DNA of 64,000 bases from Agapetus fuscipes (Eukaryota > Arthropoda > Insecta > Trichoptera > Glossosomatidae). The stretch covers positions 2,972,201 through 3,036,200 of the forward strand of contig OX637359.1 of assembly GCA_951799405.1 (NCBI GenBank), written 5' to 3'. Made by a program: the position numbers and the translations under genes. The notes beneath the pieces were generated by a model. It saw only the letters and a list, made by a program, of their open reading frames with translations. It was not told the DNA's origin and made no database searches. How positions within the stretch are numbered: position 1 is the stretch's first letter; every line of letters begins with the position of its first letter. This document shows positions 42,096-50,712 of this stretch, one piece after another.

Positions 42096-42793
42096 ATATA
42101 CTTTTTTTTTATGATGAATGTAATTCAGATGATGACACTTACAGTAGTGAACAAGTTTTCAGAATACTTAAAAACAGTTCATTTTAATACTATGTACCTA
42201 GGTACCTTTTTTGTAAACTTTTTTTGTTTTTTATGTGTGCCAATAAAATAATATGCTTTAAGAATAATATAAAACAACTAATACTAAATAAAGATAATTT
42301 AAAGTCTGTGTAACATCCAAATATGTAACAATTCAACAATCAATTAGCTACAAAGAAATCTTTTAATGATCAGTTACACTTTTTTGTGTTTTACAATATT
42401 TTTTACTTATATTTTTGTACCTAATAACTTTTTATGAATAAAACATATATTGCCATGGACAATATGTCCCTTATTTGTGTATTTTTGCTATCCACTATGA
42501 TTTCCTATTCATTTATTGATGTTTTTCATGGCCGGCCAATAACTGTCACATGTATGGCCAATAACTGTGTAAAAATGGCCAATAGCTATAACAATCCCGT
42601 TTTCGAAGAAGAAAAGGTTGTGGATTTTTTATTATTCGCATATTGAAATATTTTTGTACATAAATATTTTACTGGTTAAATCATAATGACAACAGTGTTT
42701 ACCAAAATAATTTAACTCATATATAAAAAAAGTTATTGATGCTCAAAGTAAAAAAAATGGCTTAACCGGCCAATAGCTATACCCGTCACCCTA

Positions 42794-43119
42794 CTTAGTG
42801 AATTAAATATCAGTTTCAGTTTTTCCTAAGAAAAAAACGTACTGCACGATAATATTGTGATAGTTGTTTGAAATATTTTTTAAATCAATTTCCAGTTTTC
42901 ATAAGACACATCGATCAAGTACACATACTAACATTTCTCATGTGAAATATCTCTGATGAAACAGACAAGCACCAAGACAGATTGGCCGAAGCATAGATTG
43001 AGTTTTAATAACAAATTTTATACTCGTAATGTACAGGAAACACACATAACGGTAAAATTGGAAACCTAAGAAATGGTGTAGTGGTAAAAATAAAAATAAT
43101 AATAATAATTGGACAATTT
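42794..43119. other. unassigned
   Basis: Nothing recognised; (AATAAT)n short run near 43090. Confidence 0.3.
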
Positions 43120-43345
43120 GTATACAGCGCCGTTTAGTGGCACTAGCCACCCCAAGGGCGCTTTTATGTGTTGAAGCTTCTGTTAAACAAATGTGTCTTA
43201 AGCAACTTCCTGAAACTGCCAACACTGGTCTCTGTTCTCAACTCCAGAGGTAGACTATTCCAGCAGGATGGACCAGCCGAACTAAAAGCCCTGTCTCCGA
43301 AACCAGTTCTGTTCCGTCGAAGAGAGAGTAAAAAGCACTAATCAA
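43120..43345 (-). pseudogene. CR1/L2-like LINE C-terminus and 3' end
   Basis: On the minus strand GDRAFSSAGPSCWNSLPLEL, then RTETSVGSFRKLLKTHLFNR and a stop: the classic CR1/L2 C-terminus. AAGCGCCCTTGGGGTGGC...AAACGGCGCTG follows, the shared 3' stem. More intact than LINE-G; related but distinct. Confidence 0.8.
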
Positions 43346-43558
43346 TAATTCATACACTGACCTTTGTAGCCCGCCGGTTATCAAGCTGCGAGCGATCAGA
43401 GGGCACGGGTTCGAGCCCGTTTCTGTCTGTCACTGCATACGATTACGCATTCGAAGCGAGTTAAAAATTAAACTGTTTTGAAATGAGTCACATAGAAGCT
43501 AAGACGGTAATCTAGAAATTAGGATTTTACTCCAAAGTGAAATAAGTACATGGCAACG
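43346..43558. other. tRNA-like scrap and unassigned
   Basis: GTAGCCCGCCGG...CACGGGTTCGAGCCCG (43376-43428) has A- and B-box-like sequence without a plausible cloverleaf; probably a SINE head of another family. Confidence 0.35.
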
Positions 43559-43562
43559 CAAC

Positions 43563-43845
43563 TTAGCTACGCATATAGCGCAAATTCTTGCCGCGTCATC
43601 CACGAAGGGTTTCGCATGTGGCGAGTAGAACCTTTTTTTTATTTTTACAGGTAAGGGGGCTAGCTACACATAAAGTGTAACTTCTTGCCGCGTTATCCTC
43701 GAAGGGTTTCGCATGTGTTGAGTAGAACCTTTTTTATTTTTACAGGTAAGGGGACTAGCTTCACATAAAATGTAACTTCTTGCCGCGTTATCCCCGAAGT
43801 GTTCACATGCGGTGAGTGGAACATTTTTTTTTTTCAGGTAAAAGG
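43563..43845 (-). repeat. triplicated SINE-A 3' module
   Basis: Three consecutive reverse copies, about 80-100 bp each, of AACTTCTTGCCGCGTTATCC...TTTTTACAGGTAAGGGG. Only the last continues into a SINE-A body. Confidence 0.85.
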
Positions 43846-43967
43846 TCCGGCCTTACGTCAACCACTTCGGTTAAAGTGGGGGTATTCCACCTCCCGAGGG
43901 GGCTGGTAGGTAGGTACTCATTTCTTGTGAAGGCTAAGTTAACCTTGCCTGTATTTTATTTTGGGTT

Positions 43968-44242
43968 TGTAACGAGATGGATTTGTTTGTTAGGTAAAAT
44001 GGAACATGAGATTTGAATTTGAATGAAAAGGAAAACAAAGGAAGGCAGAAAGAGAGGAAGCTTGCCTGGCGTGAGAGGAAGCTTGCCTGGCGTGAGAGCC
44101 AGAAGCATGTGAATTTTGTTATAATTAATATTGTGCTGTGGTTTATTGTGTATACATTGTGAAAGGAATAAAAATAAACATATTAAAGTGGCTGTTAATT
44201 ATTAATTGTGTCAATCAGCAGGACAGAAGAAAAACCCTCACA
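43968..44242 (+). repeat. 5' LTR (275 bp)
   Basis: TGTAACGAGATGG...CCCTCACA. Contains a tandem GAGAGGAAGCTTGCCTGGCG pair and AATAAA near the end. It differs from the 3' LTR mainly in one short block near the end (ACAGAAG versus ACTATTG). Confidence 0.93.
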
Positions 44243-44245
44243 TTT

Positions 44246-44258
44246 TGGCGCCCAACGT
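44246..44258 (+). other. primer-binding site
   Basis: TGGCGCCCAACGT begins 3 nt after the LTR; TGG pairs with a tRNA CCA end. Which tRNA is used cannot be settled here. Confidence 0.75.
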
Positions 44259-44734
44259 AAAAGAAAAAATCTGTACATGAAATTCCTATGAAGAAAATTT
44301 TCTCAAACAAAAACAAATGACATTCGATTCCAATAAATGACATTCAAAACAATATGAAATAATTAAAATTGGACAGATTATGGTTGTGAAAGCATCAACA
44401 CGTTTAAAAGCTATTGAAGGCATCAACTTATACAATTTAAAACAAGAAATTGCAAGTTTTAAAAGGCGGTTTTGAAAATATTGAACGGCTGTTTTGAAAA
44501 TATTGAAGGCAAGAGAATTCAAATTACCTACCTACGTTCGGAAGAAATGAACATTTAAAAATCGAACGTCGCGGGAGAATGAAGAATGGATATGAACCAG
44601 TTTGTTTCAAATCAGTTTAGATAAATATATATAGATGGTGTTATATTTAATTTGTATAAAAAAATTTTTTCAATGAAATGATTTTTTTTAATTGCATAAA
44701 TTGAAAATATACAGCAGATTTAGAAAGTAACACA

Positions 44735-45202
44735 ATGGAGTCCATAAATTTTGATCCTCTCAAATTAAAAATATCTTTTAATGGTGAAAGTGAACCAAAT
44801 GAATTTATAATAAGGTTAGAAGAATTAGCCAAAGTCTACAAATTAAAATTAGATTATTTGGTAGAGTGTATGCCTATATTTTTAACAGATTTTCCGTTAA
44901 CGTGGTACAGAGCAATTAATTGTGAATTTGATTGGAAAATTTTTAAAACCAAATTCTTACAACAATTTGAAAAATATGACTTTCAAAGGAATCTTAAGTT
45001 AGAAATTTTAAATATGGTACAAGGTCATGATAATGCATCTGTTTATATTTTAAAGGTAAAATCAAAAAATAATTTATTAAATAAAAGAATGCATGATAAG
45101 GAACTTATGGACATAATAATTCATGGATTGTCAGAAAAATATGCAACTTTACTGACAACATCTGAAATTAAAAAAAAAAGAGGAATTATCTACAATATGT
45201 AG
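44735..45202 (+). pseudogene. gag, capsid-like N-terminal part
   Basis: 155 codons: MESINFDPLKLKISFNGE, then EPNEFIIRLEELAKVYK and PLTWYRAI...FDWKIFKTKFLQQF, the pattern of the gypsy-type gag (retrotrans_gag) capsid domain. The frame stops soon after an A10 run at about 45169-45178; the zinc-knuckle part lies in the +1 frame, so one indel in the A-run is the likely break. It builds the particle coat in this family. The leader 44259-44734 is non-coding. Confidence 0.75.
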
Positions 45203-45251
45203 CAAGTTTGAATCATTTATAAAATTTAATGAATGTAAGAATTTAAATGTA

Positions 45252-45590
45252 ATGAATGACACAGAAGAGAAAAATGTAATGCAAAAATGCAATTTTTGTA
45301 ATAAATTAGGACATGATGAAATACATTGTTGGACTAAAAATAGAAAATTAGATTACATACAGAATAAATGTAGAAGTTTCACAAATAATATAGTATGCCA
45401 CTATTGTAATAAAAGAGGACATGTGGAAAGAAATTGTTTTATAAAAAATGGAAATTTTAAAAAACACACAGTAATCTGTTACTCATGTAAGCGTACAGGA
45501 CATGTACAAAAAGATTGTTTTGTTAAAAATAAAAAAAGTGATTATACAGACAAAACAAAAATGAACAGAAAATTTATGGGATGCATATAA
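45252..45590 (+). pseudogene. gag, nucleocapsid part with three CCHC knuckles
   Basis: Three CX2CX4HX4C zinc knuckles at residues 13-26, 49-62 and 76-89 (CNFCNKLGHDEIHC, CHYCNKRGHVERNC, CYSCKRTGHVQKDC). They bind the element RNA in this family. Three knuckles are more than the usual one or two. The reading frame runs out at the deletion junction. Confidence 0.85.
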
Positions 45591-45831
45591 TAAAAATGCA
45601 AATTATTATAATAAAGGTAGATCAAATCGTGTCTATGATCAAGGGGATATTGTATGGCGTAAAAATTTCATACAATCAAATGCAGGGAAATACTTCTGTA
45701 CAAAGTTGGCTCCAAAATTTGTCAAAGCCAGAATAGAAAAGAAAGTTAGCAAGATAGTATATGTATTAAAAGATATAGACACAAATGTTATAAATAAATA
45801 TCACATCAAGGACATAATCAAATTAGATTAA
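45571..45831 (+). pseudogene. integrase C-terminal remnant
   Basis: Frame with no start: YYNKGRSNRVYDQGDIVWRK, then NAGKYFCTKLAPKFVKARIE and VLKDIDTNVINKYHIKDI, stop at 45829. The GD-V-W-R...K-L-A-P-K-F pattern is the C-terminal domain of gypsy-type integrase. Everything between gag and this point (about 2.5-3 kb in relatives) is gone; the junction is near 45560-45590. Confidence 0.75.
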
Positions 45832-46470
45832 AAAAAAAAAAAAAAAAAAAAACATATTTTCATGTGTATGAAAAATTTGAGGTGATGAATGATACGGTGA
45901 AAGTTGATATAAAAGTGATCAGTGAAAGAATGAATTGTGAAACATTGCATGAATGAAGGTATGAAACATAAATTAAACAAAGTATTACATATGAAGGTAA
46001 AGTTTTTAAAAAATTGATGGACTGATAAATTTATTAATGAAAAATAAATTTGAAATAAATTTAAATATTGGGAAAGATGTGATACATGTTTAAAAAAAAA
46101 AAAAAAAATATTTTAATGAATTGATTAATAAACTGGTGAATGTTTATTATGTATTGTTATTTGATTATTTGAATTGTTGAATTAAGTATTAAAAAAAAAA
46201 AACAAATATTTGTTTATAATATTGAATATGAAATTTGTGTTAAAAAAAAATTATATTAATTTTAGTATGAAAATAATTGGTATTGTTAAAAAAGGTATTA
46301 ATGACTGAATAATGTATCAGAAACAGGTTTTTTTTTTATTTTCATATTTTTGAAATTTATCCTTAAAATAAAACAAAATATGTGGCGCCGGCTGAGCATT
46401 ATGATACATTATTTACTCATTGTAAAAGAAAAAAAAAAAAAAAAATTGGGAATGTTTTTTTTTTTTTTAT
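45832..46470 (+). other. AT-rich 3' internal region of the LTR element
   Basis: Non-coding, with several A-runs (45831-45852, 46093-46109) and T-runs. Confidence 0.6.
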
Positions 46471-46485
46471 GAGAGGAAGGAGGTG
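46471..46485 (+). other. polypurine tract
   Basis: GAGAGGAAGGAGGTG just before the 3' LTR; the plus-strand primer of reverse transcription. Confidence 0.75.
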
Positions 46486-46488
46486 TAT

Positions 46489-46764
46489 TGTAACGAGATG
46501 GATTTGTTTGTTAGGTAAAATGGAACATGAGATTTGAATTTGAATGAAAAGGAAAACAAAGGAAGGCAGAAAGAGAGGAAGCTTGCCTGGCGTGAGAGGA
46601 AGCTTGCCTGGCGTGAGAGCCAGAAGCATGTGAATTTTGTTATAATTAATATTGTGCTGTGGTTTATTGTGTATACATTGTGAAAGGAATAAAAAAAAAC
46701 ATATTAAAGTGGCTGTTAATTATTAATTGTGTCAATCAGCAGGACTATTGGAAAAACCCTCACA
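46489..46764 (+). repeat. 3' LTR (276 bp)
   Basis: TGTAACGAGATGG...CCCTCACA; right target duplication follows. Confidence 0.93.
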
Positions 46765-46882
46765 GGTTATTTAAATAAACACCGAAACGGGAAATAATTT
46801 TTGATACTCTCGGTGGAATACGAACCCGAGCTCTCGGCCTGGGATGCAAGCACCCTAACAACTAAGCTATCGACAGGATAGG

Positions 46883-47070
46883 TAATAGATATCACTCTCT
46901 TACTGTTGTACTCAAAAAAAAAATGCAGCAAAATATTCTACGAAGTCTTGAGAGACTGTTTAGTAAATTAATCGTCGTAGTTTGTGTCTTACTCCCAGTA
47001 ATAACTACTCATTAATAGAAGCTGCCACGATAGGCAGGTCTTTCTTCTGTACTCGAGCCTTTTATAAGGC
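46883..47070. other. unassigned
   Basis: Nothing recognised. Confidence 0.3.
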
Positions 47071-47453
47071 AAGGCGTGTTACGACAAATTGGTCAAAGAT
47101 AACTCGCCCACAGACAGCTCGTCCATAGACAAATCGGTCACACGACAGGTCGTACACACGACTTTCCAGTCACAGGTTACTCGTCCTAAGACACAACGGT
47201 CACGGATGATTTTGTCAAACCACAGTTTCCTTGACTTATAGGTTGTTATGCGGCTGACCACCCATACTGTAAAAAATTGGTTCACTTTGCCAATGTCACC
47301 CCTGTTTCAGGGAAGGACGGCAAGAGTTGCAAGGCTTATGTTCATTTGAGATTGGGTTTTTATATTGTAGGTCCACATGCGGCATGTGTTAGCGCGAAAT
47401 TATACATATCTGCTTGTGGGAATGCATTTAGTATAAATCTTAAATGATATATA

Positions 47454-48759
47454 AAGGGTGATTTTTTAAGAGCTTGAGAACTTTTTTTAAAAAAAAAACG
47501 CATAAAATTTGCAAAATCTCATCGGTTCTTTATTTGAAACGTTAGATTGGTCCATGACATTTACTTTTTGAAGATAATTTCATTTAAATGTTGACCGCGG
47601 CTGCGTCTTAGGTGGTCCATTCGGGAAGTCCAATTTTGGGCAACTTTTTCGAGCATTTCGGCCGGAATAGCCCGAATTTCTTCGGAAATGTTGTCTTCCA
47701 AAGCTGGAATAGTTGCTGGCTTATTTCTGTAGACTTTAGACTTGACGTAGCCCCACAAAAAATAGTCTAAAGGCGTCAAATCGCATGATCTTGGTGGCCA
47801 ACTTACCGGTCCATTTCTTGAGATGAATTGTTCTCCGAAGTTTTCCCTCAAAATGGCCATAGAATCGCGAGCTGTGTGGCATGTAGCGCCATCTTGTTGA
47901 AACCACATGTCAACCAAGTTCAGTTCTTCCATTTTTGGCAACAAAAAGTTTGTTAGCATCGAACGATAGCGATCGCCATTCACCGTAACGTTGCGTCCAA
48001 CAGCATCTTTGAAAAAATACGGTCCAATGATTCCACCAGCGTACAAACCACACCAAACAGTGCATTTTTCGGGATGCATGGGCAGTTCTTGAACGGCTTC
48101 TGGTTGCTCTTCACCCCAAATGCGGCAATTTTGCTTATTTACGTAGCCATTCAACCAGAAATGAGCCTCATCGGTGAACAAAATTTGGCGATAAAAAAGC
48201 GGATTTTCTGCCAACTTTTCTAGGGCCCATTCACTGAAAATTCGACGTTGTGGCAGATCGTTCGGCTTCAGTTCTTGCACGAGCTGTATTTTATACGGTT
48301 TTACACCAAGATCTTTGCGTAAAATCTTCCATGTGGTCGAATAACACAAACCCAATTGCTGCGAACGGCGACGAATCGACATTTCACGGTCTTCAGCAAC
48401 ACTCTCAGAAACAGACACAATATTCTCTTCTGTACGCACTGTACGCATTCGTGTGGTTGGTGTAATGTCCAATAAAGTAAACTGAGTGCGAAACTTGGTC
48501 ACAATCGCATTAATTGTTTGCTCACTTGGTCGATTATGTAGACCATAAATCGGACGTAAAGCGCGAAACACATTTCGAACCGAACACTGATTTTGGTAAT
48601 AAAATTCAATGATTTGCAAGCGTTGCTCGTTAGTAAGTCTATTCATGATGAAATGTCAAAGCATACTGAGCATCTTTCTCTTTGACACCATGTCTGAAAT
48701 CCCGCGTGATCTGTCAAATACTAATGCATGAAAATCCTAACCTCAAAAAAATCACCCTT
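47454..48759 (-). mobile_element. DD41D (rosa-type) mariner, 1306 bp
   Basis: Ends AAGGGTGATTTTTT/AAAAAATCACCCTT, imperfectly paired for about 10 more bases; TA duplicated at 47452-47453 and 48760-48761. One uninterrupted transposase ORF fills it. Structurally it looks capable of autonomy. Confidence 0.95.
47561..48646 (-). CDS. mariner transposase, DD41D type, intact
   Basis: 361 codons, ATG to stop, within TA-flanked inverted repeats. Residues 1-115 form the paired helix-turn-helix DNA-binding region (MNRLTNEQRLQIIEF, SIRRRSQQLGLCYSTTWKIL). The catalytic acidic triad is D159 (LFTDEAHFW), D252 (FQQDGATCH) and D294 (DLTPLDYFLWGY). There are 41 residues between the second and third, which defines DD41D, the rosa-type group of Tc1/mariner. 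WPPRSCDLTP precedes the last D. Length fits the family (about 340-370). It cuts and pastes its own element at TA. No stop, frameshift or lost catalytic residue is visible. Start chosen as the first ATG, 114 bp inside the inverted repeat. Confidence 0.95.
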   Translation of the reverse strand: MNRLTNEQRLQIIEFYYQNQCSVRNVFRALRPIYGLHNRPSEQTINAIVTKFRTQFTLLDITPTTRMRTVRTEENIVSVSESVAEDREMSIRRRSQQLGLCYSTTWKILRKDLGVKPYKIQLVQELKPNDLPQRRIFSEWALEKLAENPLFYRQILFTDEAHFWLNGYVNKQNCRIWGEEQPEAVQELPMHPEKCTVWCGLYAGGIIGPYFFKDAVGRNVTVNGDRYRSMLTNFLLPKMEELNLVDMWFQQDGATCHTARDSMAILRENFGEQFISRNGPVSWPPRSCDLTPLDYFLWGYVKSKVYRNKPATIPALEDNISEEIRAIPAEMLEKVAQNWTSRMDHLRRSRGQHLNEIIFKK

Positions 48760-48802
48760 TATCTTTGCAGCTTAGATTAGATTAGATTAGATTAGACAGT
48801 TC

Positions 48803-49167
48803 ATAACTGTTACTGTAACTCTGTCGCCATTTCGCTAGGGGTGGCCAGAGCCTCTGCAGAGCTGACCCATTTTTTCCTATCCTAACATACCTCCTTCAAT
48901 TCATTCATATCCATCACCTTTTTCATGCATTTTCTTCTTTTACGCTCACTTTGTATATCCCATTCTTTCACAATCTCCTCAATGTGATCATTCTATACTT
49001 TTCTCGGTCGTCCCTTCCCTCTTTTTCCTTTCACACTTTCTTTGTATATATACTTTGTCAGTCTATATCATCATTCATTCTTTCCACATGCCCAAACCAT
49101 CTCATCACTTTTTTTTGTACCTTAACTTTCACATCCTCTTTCAAATTACATTCTTTCATTACCCATT
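48803..49167 (-). pseudogene. LINE-L 3' end
   Basis: Tail CTGTTACTGTAAC, GTCGCCATTTCGCTAGGGG, then reversed C-terminal codons, broken by small indels, up to CATTACCCATTCATTCC. Confidence 0.8.
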
Positions 49168-49530
49168 CATTCCACACGATTTCTCGGTCCCAAGTAACTC
49201 GTCCACGTCACGGACAATTTGGTCACATCACTGTTCATCCACACGACTTCTCGGTCACAAGTAACTCGTCTACGTCACGGACAATTTGGTCACATCACTG
49301 TTCATCCACACGACTTCTCGGTCACAAGTAACTCGTCTACGTCACGGACAATTTGGTCAAATCGCTGTTCATCCACACGACTTCTCGGTCACAAGTAACT
49401 CGTCTACGTCACGGACAATTTGGTCACATCACTGTTTATCCACACGACTTCTCGGTCACAAGTAACTCGTCTACGTCACGGACAATTTGGTCACATCACT
49501 GTTCATCCACACGACTTCTCGGTCACATCC
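49165..49530. repeat. 67-bp tandem array, about 5 copies
   Basis: AACTCGTCTACGTCACGGAC... starts at 49196, 49263, 49330, 49397 and 49464, near-identical. The unit resembles the TIR-2 left subterminal sequence at 47145-47215. Translated frames shift every unit (67 is not a multiple of 3), so it is not protein-coding. Confidence 0.95.
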
Positions 49531-49544
49531 AATATAGCCCCATA

Positions 49545-49977
49545 TAACAGCATCATCACAGAAAACTTGTTCTCGAATAACCTTTGTAATGTTATTTGTG
49601 AACATTGTAATGCTATTTGTGAACATTCACAGAAAGGGGTGAATCATCTTATCAGATTTGATAAAACAAAGATTCTATCTAAAGAAAGATTTCTCATCCC
49701 CCGACTTGTGAAGGAAGCAGTCGAAATACACAGGCACCCCAACTTCAACAGAGATGACAGCTACAAACTTTCCAGTATATGGAGGCCAGTACTACCTTCA
49801 ATAATCCACCCTTTCATTAATCGGACGATTTCACAAGAAGACATAATATCGTCCTTCTGTACAACTGGAGCTATAGCGACATCTATGGATGCATCTCCGA
49901 AGGTTAATAAAAATACCTACAACCTTCGGCCTCGATCAAACAATAATTCAACAGTTCGTGGTTCCTCCTTGTAGAGG
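49545..49977 (+). pseudogene. Penelope-like element, end of endonuclease ORF
   Basis: The frame ending at 49974 contains ICEHSQKGVNHLIRFDKTKI, RLVKEAVEIHRHPNFNRDD and YKLSSIWRPVLP, as in the segment after the GIY-YIG endonuclease of Penelope-like elements. RT and most of the endonuclease are missing. Motif c lies 12 nt after the stop. Confidence 0.55.
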
Positions 49978-49988
49978 ACACACGTCTC

Positions 49989-50019
49989 CTGAGGACGTCG
50001 GATATGACTCCGACGAAAC
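49989..50019 (+). ncRNA. hammerhead-like motif c
   Basis: CTGAGGAC, six-pair stem GTCGGA/TCCGAC, GAAAC. Linked to a Penelope-like coding end, which anchors the motif family to those elements; many of them carry hammerhead ribozymes in their terminal repeats. Confidence 0.55.
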
Positions 50020-50364
50020 GTAGAGAAAATCGTTCTTCTCTTTTGCACGGTCAGTAAAATCCGTTTTTTCATTCTTTAAAACCTTTGTAATTACTGTAAT
50101 TTCAACTAATTGTAGTTTTCAGTAATGTGAGCTGTCTGTGGACCATATATTGTACGTAACCGAAAATTCGTGTGAGCAAATTGTCGTGTGGCCGATTTGT
50201 CTATGGACAAGTTGTCTGTGGACGAGTTGTCTGTGACCGATTTGTCGTCGTACCCTTTGAAGGACGTCCCACGTCTCCATCTGCCCAACTAATCCCCCCT
50301 TATTGTATCCATTCATCTCACAAAACGTTCCACGCTTAACTTTATATATTTTGTGCTTCTTAGG

Positions 50365-50485
50365 CAAGATGGAAAAGGGAAGACCTAGAAACTGATAGAA
50401 CTTTGTAGGGATAGGAATAAGTGAAGGAGACTCTGCAGAGGTTCTCGTCACCCCTAGAGAAACAGCGACTGCGTCATAGTTACTT
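50365..50485 (+). repeat. LINE-L 3' end, diverged
   Basis: GGAAAAGGGAAGACCTAGAA to CCCTAGAGAAACAGCGACTG. Confidence 0.6.
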
Positions 50486-50539
50486 ACAGAAGTCCAGATT
50501 GATTAATAATATAGAAGTGGACTAAATTTCCAGCAAACA

Positions 50540-50712
50540 AACCCATTTAGTTTTAAAAGATGCTCTTGAAAAATTGGCATGCCTTTACCTAAGACCAGCG
50601 TTTCAACTACTTGGTCTTGCTTGATAATTCTCTAACGACAACCAAGCTCGCAGAGGGCACTTGAGGTGTGATTCACACACAAAAACAGCGCCCACCAAAT
50701 AAATCATCCAAG
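50540..50712 (+). repeat. SINE-B 3' part
   Basis: GATGCTCTTGAAAAATTGGC to CACCAAATAAATCATCC; head absent. Confidence 0.75.

Larger units (their letters stand above)
40169..42791. mobile_element. pogo/Tigger-like DNA transposon, internally deleted
   Basis: The 26-bp terminal inverted repeats (GGGTGACAGGTACAG... and its counterpart, three mismatches) are flanked by TA (40167-40168, 42792-42793). Remnants of both ends of a pogo/jerky-type transposase lie inside; the DDE core is missing. Copies of GGCCAATAACTGT or its reverse cluster near both ends (40186, 40201, 40586, 40721-40770, 42533-42590, 42767). A Rep-T and a LINE-L fragment are nested at 41552 and 41880. Confidence 0.85.
43968..46764 (+). 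mobile_element. gypsy-like LTR retrotransposon, deletion derivative
   Basis: Two near-identical LTRs, a 4-bp target duplication GGTT (43964-43967, 46765-46768), primer-binding site, purine tract, gag remnants and the last part of integrase. Protease, RT, RNase H and most of integrase are absent. Orientation follows from primer site and gag. The element is 2.8 kb instead of the usual 5 kb or more, so it needs a full relative to move. Confidence 0.92.
43559..46882 (-). repeat. SINE-A split by the LTR retrotransposon
   Basis: 3' end and body at 43559-43967 (to TTGGGTT), remainder at 46769-46882 (AAACACCGAAACGGG to AGCTATCGACAGG). GGTT is duplicated at the junction. Confidence 0.88.
47226..48800 (+). 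repeat. Rep-T split by the mariner
   Basis: 47226-47453 to AAATGATATATA, then 48762-48800 TCTTTGCAGCTTAGATTAG. Deleting mariner and one TA restores the usual ATGATATATATCTTTGCAGC. Confidence 0.93.
47071..50258. mobile_element. TIR-2 DNA element, 3.2 kb, heavily nested
   Basis: The left arm from about 47081 (ACGACAAATTGGTC...AACTCGCCCACAGACAGCTC...ATAGACAAATCGGTCACACG) matches the reverse complement of 50165-50258 over roughly 85 bp. The subterminal left sequence continues as CACACGACTTTCCAGTCACA..., the template of the 67-bp array. Rep-T, mariner, LINE-L and a Penelope-like end fill the middle. No transposase; target duplication not resolved. Confidence 0.7.

Noticed and set aside
44735..45590. 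domesticated host gag gene
   Set aside because: It lies between near-identical LTRs with a primer site and is frameshifted; nothing suggests host use.
49196..49530. CRISPR-like or coding repeat
   Set aside because: Units are contiguous 67-bp copies without spacers; the peptide frames rotate each unit.
49989..50019. canonical hammerhead ribozyme
   Set aside because: The extra base between CTGANGA and the stem, and no identified stems I/III or NUH site, do not allow that name; kept as hammerhead-like.
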